Source: Clostridia bacterium
Lineage (GTDB): Bacteria; Bacillota; Clostridia; Christensenellales; Aristaeellaceae
Length of the DNA: 40,899 nt
Reading direction: 5' to 3'
Assembly (NCBI GenBank): GCA_017395685.1
Contig: JAFQOD010000025.1
Span: forward strand, 1-40,899
Shown: one piece after another, positions 16,678 to 24,137 of the stretch
Position numbering within the stretch: position 1 is the stretch's first letter
Layout of the letters: the number at the start of each line of letters is the position of its first letter
Notes under the pieces: model-generated
What the model saw: only the letters and a program-made list of their open reading frames with translations
The model's database searches: none
Told to the model about the DNA's origin: nothing
Translations under genes and position numbers: made by a program

Positions 16678-16855
16678 CCGTGTACTACAGAGCGCTGCTA
16701 TAGAAAAGACCAGACACCGTACCTGTTATTCTATACTATTTCTTCCTGCTTTTCAACTTCTATCGGAACGATAATTCATAGATGGTCCCATCAGGAGGAG
16801 AAACCGGCATTTTGCGGCAGCCCTTCAGATCTCTTTCCAACAGAACAAAATGATA

Positions 16856-16884
16856 TTGACAATATCTGAAATTTGCGATACACT
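16856..16884 (+). promoter_or_regulatory. Promoter of the small membrane protein gene
   Basis: Perfect TTGACA (16856-16861), a 17-base spacer and TACACT (16879-16884). The stretch 16678-16855 after the MATE gene shows no gene or hairpin. Confidence 0.65.
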
Positions 16885-16936
16885 TGCGAAAAATACGATA
16901 ATAAATACATGCCCCAAAGGCAAGGAGATGAAAACG

Positions 16937-17263
16937 ATGAGGATGTACTATCAGTACAAGGAATACCCGAAGGCTCCGACGCTGACGAAAAAGAGCGCGC
17001 GGGTGGGCATACTGACGAACCCGCTCTTCGGTGCGACGGTAGGTATGTTTATCGGCATTGGATTTATGGTTTTACTTGTCGATTATGCAGTGATTGCGCT
17101 TCTGCTTACCGTTGCGCTGATGATCGCTGTGCCGCTGTTGTTGAGGAAGTACAGGCAGAAGAAGTTTGAACAATATGATGAAGAATATGCAAAGATGATG
17201 GAAGAACAGAAAGGCAGCAAGAACCAGGCCTCTGAAGAGAAGAAGTCGTACATGCGGGTATGA
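16937..17263 (+). CDS. Small two-helix membrane protein, unknown function
   Basis: A 108-residue protein with two adjacent membrane helices, ATVGMFIGIGFMVLLVDYAV and ALLLTVALMIAVPLLL (about residues 32-70). A basic N-terminal part and a charged C-terminal tail (KKFEQYDEEYAKMMEEQ) are probably cytoplasmic. No family is recognised. The ATG at 16937 is 9 bases after AAGGAG; the ATG at 16928 abuts the ribosome-binding site. It has its own promoter. It is the last cargo gene before rbr-tail copy D and could be a membrane partner of the MATE pump, though nothing shows this directly. Confidence 0.7.
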   Translation: MRMYYQYKEYPKAPTLTKKSARVGILTNPLFGATVGMFIGIGFMVLLVDYAVIALLLTVALMIAVPLLLRKYRQKKFEQYDEEYAKMMEEQKGSKNQASEEKKSYMRV

Positions 17264-17376
17264 CAAGAGCGGTATCTGATGGGCGGTGTGTATCCTGATG
17301 GGATCATTCTCTGACACCGGGCGAGGTTTTCGTCTGTTTCCGCCTGTCGGACTCCCCCAAATGATACGCCTGAACG

Positions 17377-17400
17377 GATGATGCGCTGCTTCGGCTAAGC
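17377..17400 (+). repeat. Rubrerythrin-tail repeat, copy D (right end of the block)
   Basis: 16 of 19 core bases match rbr 12827-12845, followed by GGCTAAGC exactly as in the rbr gene itself (not the AAGTAAG form of B and C). It runs straight into the terminator at 17403. Joining rbr at TAAGC to this point would restore an uninterrupted gene plus terminator. Confidence 0.75.
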
Positions 17401-17402
17401 AC

Positions 17403-17463
17403 AAATCCAGTAAAATCAAGGGCCTTCAAGGGAATCACTCTGAAAAGGGTGGTTCCTTTTTTG
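17403..17463 (+). terminator. Native-type rubrerythrin terminator, second copy
   Basis: GGGAATCA paired with TGGTTCC and then TTTTTT. It is about 92% identical to 14171-14232. Beyond it, 17464-17669 holds only a small GGGTG/CACCC hairpin (17492-17507) and no gene. Confidence 0.8.
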
Positions 17464-17669
17464 TCTTGCTATGACGTTCTGCTGCTGGTTTGGGTGTATT
17501 CTCACCCCTCCTTTATACCATTCCTATGTCGTAGCCACAATACTATGTCACGCTATTGTAAACCTTTAGGAAGTTCATAGGATTTTCAGTGACAAGAGAA
17601 TCCTATTATCCAATGGTTTGCCCCGTCCCAGCTGTTTTTCAAACAATGCGGGAATTGCATTTCTGATAC

Positions 17670-17698
17670 TTGAAGGCGAATGGGCTTTGTGATAAAAT
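17670..17698 (+). promoter_or_regulatory. Promoter of the YitT-family gene
   Basis: TTGAAG (17670-17675), a 17-base spacer and TAAAAT (17693-17698). Confidence 0.6.
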
Positions 17699-17759
17699 GG
17701 GAAAAGCGATTGAATACACCACACCGGAATGCAAATGATAAAGGGAGGATGCTTTTTCC

Positions 17760-18602
17760 ATGCCTGCGAAGAATTGGCTGAAGGAATTGCCCAAGATCAC
17801 CCTGGGCGTATTGATTGTGGCCTGCGCTGTTTATTTTTTCATGCTGCCCAGCCATGTTTCCATTGGCAGCGCCGCTGCCCTGGCCATGATTCTCAGCAAT
17901 TTTATTCCCCTGCCCGTATCCACCATCACCCTGGCGCTGAATGTGATCCTGCTGATTATCGGCTTTCTGCTGGTGGGATCGGAATTCGGGGCAAAGACGG
18001 TATACTGTGCCATTCTGATGCCGGTATTCATGGGCGTGCTGGAAATCATTTTTCCTGATTTCCAATCCATTACGCAGGATCCGCTGCTGGATGTGATCTG
18101 CTATATCCTGGTGGTAGGGGTAGGCCTGGCCATTCTGTTTTCCTGTAATGCCTCCTCCGGGGGATTGGATATTGTGGCCAAGATCATGAACAAATTCCTC
18201 CATATGGATATGGGTAAGGCCATGGGCCTTTCCGGGATGGCGGTGGCATTGGCCTCTGCCTTGTGCTATGATTCGAAAACGGTGGTGCTCAGCGTGCTGG
18301 GCACTTATGCCGGCGGCATCGTGGTGGATCATTTCATTTTCGGCCTGAATATCAAGCGCAGGGTGTGCATCATTTCCCCCAAGGTGGATGATATCGTTCA
18401 CTATATCCTGCATGAACTGCATAGCGGCGCCAGCCTTAATCAGACCATCGGCGCCTATAACAATGTGGTGCGCAAGGAAATCATCACGATCGTGGATAAA
18501 CAGGAATATAAGGCACTGATGGATTATGTGCGGAAAACAGATCCCAAGGCGTTCATTACCGTCTATTCTGTTAATGAAATCCGCTATCAGCCGAAAAAAT
18601 AA
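17760..18602 (+). CDS. YitT-family membrane protein (DUF161 plus DUF2179)
   Basis: A 280-residue protein with about five N-terminal membrane helices (residues 10-190), including SSGGLDIVAKIMNKFLHMDMG, a typical YitT motif. A soluble C-terminal DUF2179 domain (about 200-275) contains RRVCIISPKVDDIVHYIL and GAYNNVVRKEIITIVDKQEY. The family is widespread in Bacillota; its transport role is unproven. The ATG follows AGGGAGG at 11 bases. It sits between the accessory block and rubredoxin. It has the GC-rich base use of the core genes, marking the right border of the insertion. Confidence 0.92.
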   Translation: MPAKNWLKELPKITLGVLIVACAVYFFMLPSHVSIGSAAALAMILSNFIPLPVSTITLALNVILLIIGFLLVGSEFGAKTVYCAILMPVFMGVLEIIFPDFQSITQDPLLDVICYILVVGVGLAILFSCNASSGGLDIVAKIMNKFLHMDMGKAMGLSGMAVALASALCYDSKTVVLSVLGTYAGGIVVDHFIFGLNIKRRVCIISPKVDDIVHYILHELHSGASLNQTIGAYNNVVRKEIITIVDKQEYKALMDYVRKTDPKAFITVYSVNEIRYQPKK

Positions 18603-18718
18603 TTTTTTTTCTTGTTTCAGGGTGCTGTTCTCCGGGTATGATCTGAATGTAAGGAAGCAAAGCAAAAGTGCTTCCGAAAGGAAGATTCAATAAAGAGAGT
18701 TTAAAGGAGAGAATGATT

Positions 18719-18874
18719 ATGAAGTATGAATGCCCTTGCAGCTATATTTATGATCCTGCCGTAGGTGATCCTGATGGCGGCATTGCCCCCGGCACCGCCT
18801 GGGAAGATATCCCCGAAGATTGGGTATGCCCTGTATGCGGCCTGGGCAAGGATGCCTTCACCGTAGTGGAATAA
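18719..18874 (+). CDS. Rubredoxin with an unusual first iron knuckle
   Basis: A 51-residue one-iron electron carrier that can feed rubrerythrin. The second knuckle is canonical ([11 protein letters not shown], cysteines 37 and 40), and the [24 protein letters not shown] core matches family length and order. The first knuckle reads [11 protein letters not shown]: cysteines 5 and 7 are separated by one residue instead of two, and the usual glycine after the second cysteine is serine. Iron binding would need altered loop geometry. The ATG at 18719 is 9 bases after AAGGAG; the ATG at 18713 is too close. A GGAAGC/GCTTCC hairpin lies in the 5' UTR (about 18653-18679). Confidence 0.92.
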   Translation: MKYECPCSYIYDPAVGDPDGGIAPGTAWEDIPEDWVCPVCGLGKDAFTVVE

Positions 18875-18882
18875 AATTATTG

Positions 18883-18913
18883 GAACCGCTCATATCCGGG
18901 CGGTTCTTTTTTT
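18883..18913 (+). terminator. Terminator of rubredoxin
   Basis: GAACCGC / GCGGTTC stem followed by TTTTTTT. Confidence 0.88.
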
Positions 18914-18925
18914 GTGGATAGCGGC

Positions 18926-18960
18926 ACACCCCGGCCGGAGCGATCCTGCCGGGGTGTTTT
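18926..18960 (+). terminator. Second terminator-like hairpin
   Basis: Perfect 10-base stem ACACCCCGGC / GCCGGGGTGT with a 12-base loop and a TTTT tail, 12 bases after the first. It probably acts as a fail-safe. Confidence 0.6.
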
Positions 18961-19033
18961 GCACATTCTTCTTTTTAGCAGCACAATTGGGCATTTTTTT
19001 ATCCCATCGGGCTGTATAGACAAAGGAGATATA

Positions 19034-19063
19034 TTGACGGGTTTTATCTGCATCTCCTATAAT
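19034..19063 (+). promoter_or_regulatory. Promoter of the clan-A glycoside hydrolase
   Basis: TTGACG (19034-19039), an 18-base spacer and a perfect TATAAT (19058-19063). Confidence 0.75.
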
Positions 19064-19117
19064 AAAATCCAGATATCCTGGCGTTTTCCTCATCAACCAT
19101 AGATGGAGGTATATAGA

Positions 19118-20704
19118 ATGAAGAGCCTGTTTACCGTGGGCGGCAAGCCCTTCCTTTCCCTGGGCGGCCAGGTCAGCAACTCCAGCGCATATACCCGCGC
19201 CGATCTGCAGCCTGCTCTGGATGGCATTGAGGCCCTGGGCATGAACACCATCGCTGCGCCTGTATACTGGGAGTGCCTGGAGCCTGAGGAGGGCCGCTAC
19301 TGCTTTGATCAGGCCGAGGGCATTATCGATGAGGCCCGCAAGCGCGGCCTGAAGGCGGTGCTGCTCTGGTTCGGCACCTGGAAGAACGGCAATTCCCACT
19401 ATGTACCCCGCTGGATCAAGGAGGATCGCCAGCGCTTCCCCTCCTGCATCACTCCCAGCGGCAAGCCTACCGCCACCCTGTCCCCTTTCGGGGCGGAGAC
19501 GCTGCGCAAGGATCGGGAAGCCTTCTGCCGGCTGATGGGCTATATCCGGGATCATAATGGGGATGAGACCGTCATTGCTGTGCAGGTTCAAAACGAAGCC
19601 GGTCATCTGGGTACCCCCCGGGACTGCGGCGAAGCGGCCCAGGCCGCCTTTGATGCGCCCATTCCCCAGGAAGTCTCCCAGTGGCTGCAGACCCTTTCCT
19701 CCGGCCTTGTGTGGGAGGCCTGGCAGCGGGCCGGCGGCAAGGCAAATGCCTCCTGGCGTGATACCTTCGGCTTCGAGGCATCCGAGCTGTTTTCCGCCTA
19801 TCATGTGGCGGGCTATATCAATGCCGTCGCCGGGGCGGGCAAGGCAGTATATCCCCTGCCCATGTATACCAACGCATGGATGCAGGAGAATCAGACCCGC
19901 ATTCCCGGCCTGGATTATCCCTCCGGCGGCCCCACCACCCTGGCGCTTGATCTGTGGAAGCGGTTTACCCCCGCCCTGGACGCTCTCTGCCCTGATATCT
20001 ATGCTGGCGACTATGTGACCTATGAGCGCACCAGCGGCATCTATCACCGGGAGGATAACCTGCTCTATATCCCCGAATCCCGGGCAGACGCCAACAACGC
20101 CCGCAATCTGCTCATTGCCATGGGCAAGCATCACCTGACCGGCATTCATGTGTTCGGCGTGGAAAAGGTCTTTGATCAGGAAGGCGGCCTGAACGGCCCC
20201 GCCAGGGATTTCAAGGATGCGGTAACCATTTTGAACAGCATGGAACCTATGATCCGGAAATATCACGGAACCGGCCGCCTTTTCACCGTGGCCCAGAATG
20301 ATCGCAGCACCGATTGGATCGATTTCGGCGATTACATCGGCATGATCGAATACTACAGCGGCAATCATTCCACGCCCCTGGTGCTGGATTGCTTCCATGA
20401 TCTGGGGGCTGAACGCCGCAAGCAGGGCAAGGGGATAATCGTCTATGAGGGCAACGGCAGCTTCTACCTGGCGGGCTGCGGCTTCCGCATGATCCCCATC
20501 AAGAAGACCACCCCTGAGGAAATGATCGACGCCATCACTGCCATGCGCTTCCTCTATACCCGCAATCTCTGGTATCTGGAGGCCGCCGAGGGCCGCTTTG
20601 ATGAAAACGGCGTATTTGTGCCCCACCGCCGCCGCAACGGCGATGAGACCGATCACAGCGTCTGGACCGCTGCTGACGTAGGTGTTATTCACCTGCAGCT
20701 GTAA
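19118..20704 (+). CDS. Clan-A glycoside hydrolase, GH35/GH42-like beta-galactosidase with DUF5597-type C-terminus
   Basis: A 528-residue cytoplasmic enzyme, expected to cleave a terminal beta-linked galactose or related sugar. The TIM-barrel front has GMNTIAAPVYWECLEPEEG (about residues 40-58) and LLWFGTWKN. The acid/base glutamate is probably E160 in QVQNEAGHLG. The nucleophile is probably E320 in YIPESRAD. The C-terminal part (about 360-528) looks like the beta-sandwich seen in DUF5597 proteins. There is no signal peptide. The ATG at 19118 is 8 bases after GGAGG; the ATG at 19103 overlaps that site. Substrate and exact CAZy family need comparison. It is a single-gene unit with its own promoter and terminator. 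Confidence 0.8.
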   Translation: MKSLFTVGGKPFLSLGGQVSNSSAYTRADLQPALDGIEALGMNTIAAPVYWECLEPEEGRYCFDQAEGIIDEARKRGLKAVLLWFGTWKNGNSHYVPRWIKEDRQRFPSCITPSGKPTATLSPFGAETLRKDREAFCRLMGYIRDHNGDETVIAVQVQNEAGHLGTPRDCGEAAQAAFDAPIPQEVSQWLQTLSSGLVWEAWQRAGGKANASWRDTFGFEASELFSAYHVAGYINAVAGAGKAVYPLPMYTNAWMQENQTRIPGLDYPSGGPTTLALDLWKRFTPALDALCPDIYAGDYVTYERTSGIYHREDNLLYIPESRADANNARNLLIAMGKHHLTGIHVFGVEKVFDQEGGLNGPARDFKDAVTILNSMEPMIRKYHGTGRLFTVAQNDRSTDWIDFGDYIGMIEYYSGNHSTPLVLDCFHDLGAERRKQGKGIIVYEGNGSFYLAGCGFRMIPIKKTTPEEMIDAITAMRFLYTRNLWYLEAAEGRFDENGVFVPHRRRNGDETDHSVWTAADVGVIHLQL

Positions 20705-20736
20705 TGCATACATCCCGTACAGAACCGGGAATGAAG

Positions 20737-20767
20737 AAAGTCAGTCCTCAAAAGGGGCTGACTTTTT
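20737..20767 (+). terminator. Terminator of the glycoside hydrolase
   Basis: AAAGTCAG / CTGACTTT stem followed by a T run. Confidence 0.85.
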
Positions 20768-20780
20768 GCTTTGGCATATC

Positions 20781-20809
20781 TTGCGGAATGGGATGCATTC
20801 CTGTATACT
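20781..20809 (+). promoter_or_regulatory. Promoter of a broken small gene
   Basis: TTGCGG, a 17-base spacer and TATACT (20804-20809), 28 bases before the ATG at 20838. Confidence 0.55.
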
Positions 20810-20837
20810 GAAAGCAGAGCTGATAAGGGGGGATAGG

Positions 20838-20897
20838 ATGAAGCGCTTCATGGCGATTCTTTGTGTTTTTTTGCTGCTGTGCAGCCTGAATGGTTAG
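20838..20897 (+). pseudogene. Signal-peptide remnant of a broken secreted or lipoprotein gene
   Basis: A good promoter and an AAGGGGGGATAGG ribosome-binding site lead into MKRFMAILCVFLLLCSLNG, a textbook signal-peptide start, which then meets a TAG at 20895. The +1 frame stays open past it, and 20898-21149 is otherwise without a supported gene, so a frameshift or point nonsense mutation is likely. It could instead be a genuine 19-residue hydrophobic peptide. The original product cannot be identified. Confidence 0.5.
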
Positions 20898-21149
20898 GGC
20901 AGGATTGCCTGAATTTTATCTATTATTCGGGCTTTGGCACGGGCGCGCTTGAAATGGCATTCAATTCCAAGGATCAAATGATTTGGCATTTCAATCATTT
21001 GCCGGAATCCGTTTTTGTGCAGCATAAGGCTGGCTTCTCCGGACCATTGATCTGCATCGCAGCAACTGGTAAATTGTTGGCAATCAGCGCTGCACCGGGC
21101 GAAGGAGCTCAGGGGCAGGCAGAATATTTATTTCACAGGGGGGTAATGT

Positions 21150-21572
21150 ATGAATCCGTTGTATTTGGGTTTGATTTTGGCGATCCTGGCTTCCATCATG
21201 CCTTTGATCGGAAAGGCCCTGAAGGGGAAAAGGGCAGGCAAGGAAAAATATCAGAAAATCATGGCGGATTTTCAGCAGCAGGTGGACGGCGCATTGATGG
21301 AAGGGGAGCATGTGGATGCGATGTGCGGATACGTTCCTTGCGCTGCCGTTACCAACAAGCGCCTTCTGATGGGCACGAAGAACGGAATTGAGAGTGTTGA
21401 GTTTCATGAGATCAGATCCCTCAAGGGGATCGACGCCTCCGGCAGCAAAACATCCAATCCGGATCGGATGATGGGATTTACCATCAAGGCAAATAAAAAA
21501 TATGTGCTCGGCAATCATAGCGAGGGATTTGATCAGGTGGTCACGCTGCTGTTTACCCGTACGGGGAAATAA
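21150..21572 (+). CDS. Membrane-anchored small protein with PH-like domain
   Basis: A 140-residue protein with an N-terminal membrane helix (about residues 4-22, LYLGLILAILASIMPLIG). A basic linker (KALKGKRAGKEKYQK) follows, then a compact domain (about 50-138) reading AAVTNKRLLMGTKNGIESVEFHEIRSLKG, a pattern like bacterial PH/YokE-type domains in which strands alternate with a TNKRLL turn. The function is unknown. The ATG at 21150 follows AGGGGGG with tight spacing. The 252 bases before it hold only the remnant of the previous gene. Confidence 0.7.
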   Translation: MNPLYLGLILAILASIMPLIGKALKGKRAGKEKYQKIMADFQQQVDGALMEGEHVDAMCGYVPCAAVTNKRLLMGTKNGIESVEFHEIRSLKGIDASGSKTSNPDRMMGFTIKANKKYVLGNHSEGFDQVVTLLFTRTGK

Positions 21573-21640
21573 CCCCCGCCAGAATGGAGAAAAAGGGCAG
21601 CCGTAATCGATAAGATAGATTGGATTCCCTGGTGATTTGG

Positions 21641-21670
21641 AAGATCAGTCCCGTAAGGGCTGATCTTTTC
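21641..21670 (+). terminator. Terminator after the PH-like protein gene
   Basis: AAGATCAG / CTGATCTT stem followed by TTTTCC. Confidence 0.8.
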
Positions 21671-21694
21671 CTTACCGCCGGATTTTTTATCCCT

Positions 21695-21700
21695 TATAAT
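21695..21700 (+). promoter_or_regulatory. -10 element of the ABM-domain gene
   Basis: Perfect TATAAT; the best -35 at 17 bases is TTACCG (21672-21677). Confidence 0.5.
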
Positions 21701-21724
21701 GAAAGCATCATCAAAAAAGGAATA

Positions 21725-22030
21725 ATGGAAATGAGCCTGACCGTGCTGCTTTATTATACCGGAACCAATGGGAATGCCCGGAAATTTGCGGAAGAGATGA
21801 TGGCAAGCGGCGTAGTGGATGCCGTGCGTGCCGAAGAGGGCAATGAGCGATATGAATACTTTTTCCCGGCAGAGGATCCGGAAACCGTGCTGCTGATTGA
21901 TCGGTGGCGGGATCAAGCTGCCCTGGATTTTCATCATAAATCCCCCATGATGGAATCGATCGCCGCCCTGCGGGAAAAGTATCGGCTGCGCCTCCGGGTG
22001 GAGCGGTATATAGATGAAAAAAGGGGATAA
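21725..22030 (+). CDS. Antibiotic-biosynthesis-monooxygenase (ABM) domain protein
   Basis: A 101-residue ferredoxin-fold protein of the ABM/YgiN type. The central EYFFPAEDPETVLLIDRWRDQAALDFHHKSPMM segment carries the family's ExW-like and alpha-helix motif with HHxSP, as seen in small quinol monooxygenases. Such proteins act as dimers on quinones or polyketides without cofactors; here the substrate is unknown. Two close starts are possible, ATG at 21725 or 21731. Both follow AAAAAGG; the second has better spacing. It lies between two terminators as a one-gene unit. Confidence 0.8.
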   Translation: MEMSLTVLLYYTGTNGNARKFAEEMMASGVVDAVRAEEGNERYEYFFPAEDPETVLLIDRWRDQAALDFHHKSPMMESIAALREKYRLRLRVERYIDEKRG

Positions 22031-22100
22031 TCCTTACAGAGATAGAATGGAGTAAAGGAAAAGATACTATCGATGGGATAGCATCTTCTTTTTGTCAAAA

Positions 22101-22127
22101 GAGAAAAGGCCGCATTACACGGCCTTT
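22101..22127 (-). terminator. Terminator of the 76-residue protein gene
   Basis: Minus strand: AAAGGCCG / CGGCCTTT stem followed by TCTC-rich T tract. Confidence 0.75.
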
Positions 22128-22136
22128 GGGCGAATC

Positions 22137-22367
22137 TTACTGATTGGCCAGCCATTCTTCCGCCTTGGCGGGAGAGAGGCGCTTGATATCTTCCTTGGCG
22201 TACTTGGAATCCTTGCCGCCGCTGACATACAGGAAGAATTTGCCGCCTTCGGTTTTGAACAGGCATTCTTCGTAACCGGCGGGATCGCCGTAGGTGCCGA
22301 AGACGTGCTTATCCACAAACTGGGAAGCTTCGGTATCATATTCTACTTTGCAAATGATCTTCTTCAT
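22137..22367 (-). CDS. Small conserved-type protein of unknown function
   Basis: A 76-residue soluble protein. It starts as a beta strand (MKKIICKVEYDTEAS), has a GTYGDPAGYEECLFKTEGGKFFLYVSGG middle with the look of a small beta-meander, and ends in a helix (SPAKAEEWLANQ). No enzyme motif or metal site is evident. AAGGAG lies 12 bases before the ATG, a longish spacing. A promoter about 90 bases upstream and a palindrome in the 5' UTR suggest regulation. Function is unknown. Confidence 0.75.
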   Translation of the reverse strand: MKKIICKVEYDTEASQFVDKHVFGTYGDPAGYEECLFKTEGGKFFLYVSGGKDSKYAKEDIKRLSPAKAEEWLANQ

Positions 22368-22391
22368 GGGGTGTTTTGTCTCCTTTTAGTG

Positions 22392-22404
22392 CTGCACTGT
22401 GCAG
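22392..22404. promoter_or_regulatory. Palindrome in the 5' UTR of the 76-residue protein gene
   Basis: CTGCACTGTGCAG, a perfect 6+6 dyad around one base, between the promoter and the ribosome-binding site. It could be an operator or an RNA hairpin. Confidence 0.35.
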
Positions 22405-22457
22405 TGATTTATTATCCCTGCCTGACGGCTGGGCAGCTTCTTTCTGAAGCAGCGCTT

Positions 22458-22486
22458 ATCCTATCATACTTTTGCCCGGTTGGCAA
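22458..22486 (-). promoter_or_regulatory. Promoter of the 76-residue protein gene
   Basis: Minus strand: TTGCCA (22481-22486), a 17-base spacer and TAGGAT (22458-22463). Confidence 0.45.
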
Positions 22487-22607
22487 GGGGTAATTCCAAA
22501 AAATGAAAAGAAAATTATTGACAGGGCGCCTCTTTTGCTTCCGCATGCCATGCATAAATCACGCCATGCCTGCATAAGCATGTGTAGATGCAATAGGAGG
22601 GATGAAC

Positions 22608-24137
22608 ATGGAAATGCAATTTCTGCACGATCATATGGAAACGGAACAGGTATTATCCGCCCGTCCTACCCAGGCCGTGGTGGAGGCTGAAGTGGCCCTT
22701 CCCGGAGGCCTGAGGGAAGAGGCGCGGGTATATTATGCCGATGCCCATGCGGATATCCAGCGAGGGGAAGTGACGGGCAGCCGGGTAACGGCGGAGGGCC
22801 GGGTGACCTTTCAGGTTTTGTATGCCCAGGGGGATCTGGCTAAGGTAAATGTATTGGAAACTACGGCGGATTTTTCCCAGGCCCTGCCCCTCAGGGAGGA
22901 AAATGCCCAGCAGGCATCCATGCTCATTCATCCCCGGGGAGAAGTGCAGCATGTAAGTGCCAAGGCCTTCAACGGCCGGCTGCTTTTGCAGGCCATTGTC
23001 AATCTGACGGCGGAGGCCGCCCAGCCCCGCACCCTTTCCTTCATCCGGGAGGTGGCAGGGGAGGAGGGCATAGAACGCCAGGTGCAATCCCTTGCTGTGC
23101 AAAGGGCTGTGGGGGAAGGGGAGGGGCAGACGCTGCTGCGGGAGGAATTTGAGCTTTCCGATGTGCTGCAGATCAAGGAAACCCTCTTTGCCACCGGTCA
23201 TGCCAGGGTGGAGGATATCCTGGGCGGCGCTGACGGCCGGGCCACCGTGACGGGTACGATCTCCCTGGAAGCCTATCATACATCCGATATGCCGGGGCGG
23301 CCTTTGGTGTATACCCGGCATGCCATGCCCTTTGAGCAGCAGGTGAATCTGTCCGGCGCCCTGGGCAACGCCCTTTCCGCCCGCTCTTCGGTGAGGGATG
23401 TGGCGGTGCTCAGCCAGGATGGGCAGGAGGGAAGCAAGATCATGCGGGCGGAGGTGCAGCTGCATACGGAGATTACCGCTGTGGAGGACGGCCAGATTTC
23501 CGCTTTGAAGGATGTATTTACTACCCGGGGGGACGCTATTGAAACCCGAAGCCAGCAGGTGATCTATCGCACCGGCATGATCAATGAGCAGGCGGCGGAA
23601 AGCGGCAAGGCGGTGCTGGTGCTGCCGGAGGGATCGCCCCGGGTGAAAACGGTGCTGCTGGGCTTTGCACGACCGGTGCTGGTGAAGGCGGAGAAGATCA
23701 ATGGCCGGCTTGCTGCAGAGGGAATTTTGGAAACATCCCTGATTTATCTTACCGATGACAGCCCCGTCCCAGTATCCATTCAACAGGAGGAGCCCTTCCG
23801 CATGGTGTTTTCCACCCAGGCGGAGCCGGAGGATGCCCTTACCCTATCCGCCCTGCAGGTGGAGCCCAGTATCCTGACCGGCGACCGTGTGGAACTGAAA
23901 TATATTCTGCAGCTGGAAGCGGAAGGGGTGAGGAAGGCGGCGGCCCATATCCTGGTGGATGGGGAAAGCGTGCAGGCACCGGAAATGGAAAAAGGCCTCA
24001 CCCTGTGCTTTTTGCAGCAGGGGGAAACCTTGTGGGATATTGCCAAGCGCTATCGGGTGCCCCTGGAGGAATTGCATCGGATCAATCCCGATTATCAGGA
24101 GCAGCCCGGTATGCCGGTTATTGCTTATAAAAGATAA
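22608..24137 (+). CDS. DUF3794 (SPOCS) and LysM domain protein, spore-coat type
   Basis: A 509-residue protein built mainly of repeated beta-rich SPOCS/DUF3794 units, with recurrent KVNVLETTADFSQALPLREE-like and VRDVAVLSQDG segments. It ends in one LysM domain (about residues 465-509, LQQGETLWDIAKRYRVPLEE). This architecture is found in clostridial proteins related to SpoVID/coat assembly factors, where LysM binds peptidoglycan around the forespore. There is no signal peptide, as expected for assembly from the mother-cell side. The ATG at 22608 is 7-8 bases after AGGAGGG; the ATG at 22602 is too close. A TTGACA at 22518 has no fitting -10, so a sporulation sigma factor may transcribe it. Its 3' end overlaps the convergent gene by 20 bases. 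Confidence 0.85.
   Translation: MEMQFLHDHMETEQVLSARPTQAVVEAEVALPGGLREEARVYYADAHADIQRGEVTGSRVTAEGRVTFQVLYAQGDLAKVNVLETTADFSQALPLREENAQQASMLIHPRGEVQHVSAKAFNGRLLLQAIVNLTAEAAQPRTLSFIREVAGEEGIERQVQSLAVQRAVGEGEGQTLLREEFELSDVLQIKETLFATGHARVEDILGGADGRATVTGTISLEAYHTSDMPGRPLVYTRHAMPFEQQVNLSGALGNALSARSSVRDVAVLSQDGQEGSKIMRAEVQLHTEITAVEDGQISALKDVFTTRGDAIETRSQQVIYRTGMINEQAAESGKAVLVLPEGSPRVKTVLLGFARPVLVKAEKINGRLAAEGILETSLIYLTDDSPVPVSIQQEEPFRMVFSTQAEPEDALTLSALQVEPSILTGDRVELKYILQLEAEGVRKAAAHILVDGESVQAPEMEKGLTLCFLQQGETLWDIAKRYRVPLEELHRINPDYQEQPGMPVIAYKR

Noticed and set aside
22518-22546. Sigma-A promoter for the DUF3794/LysM gene from TTGACA at 22518
   Set aside because: No acceptable -10 box lies 16-19 bases downstream (CCGCAT). 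A sporulation sigma factor is more likely, but no clear consensus could be fixed.
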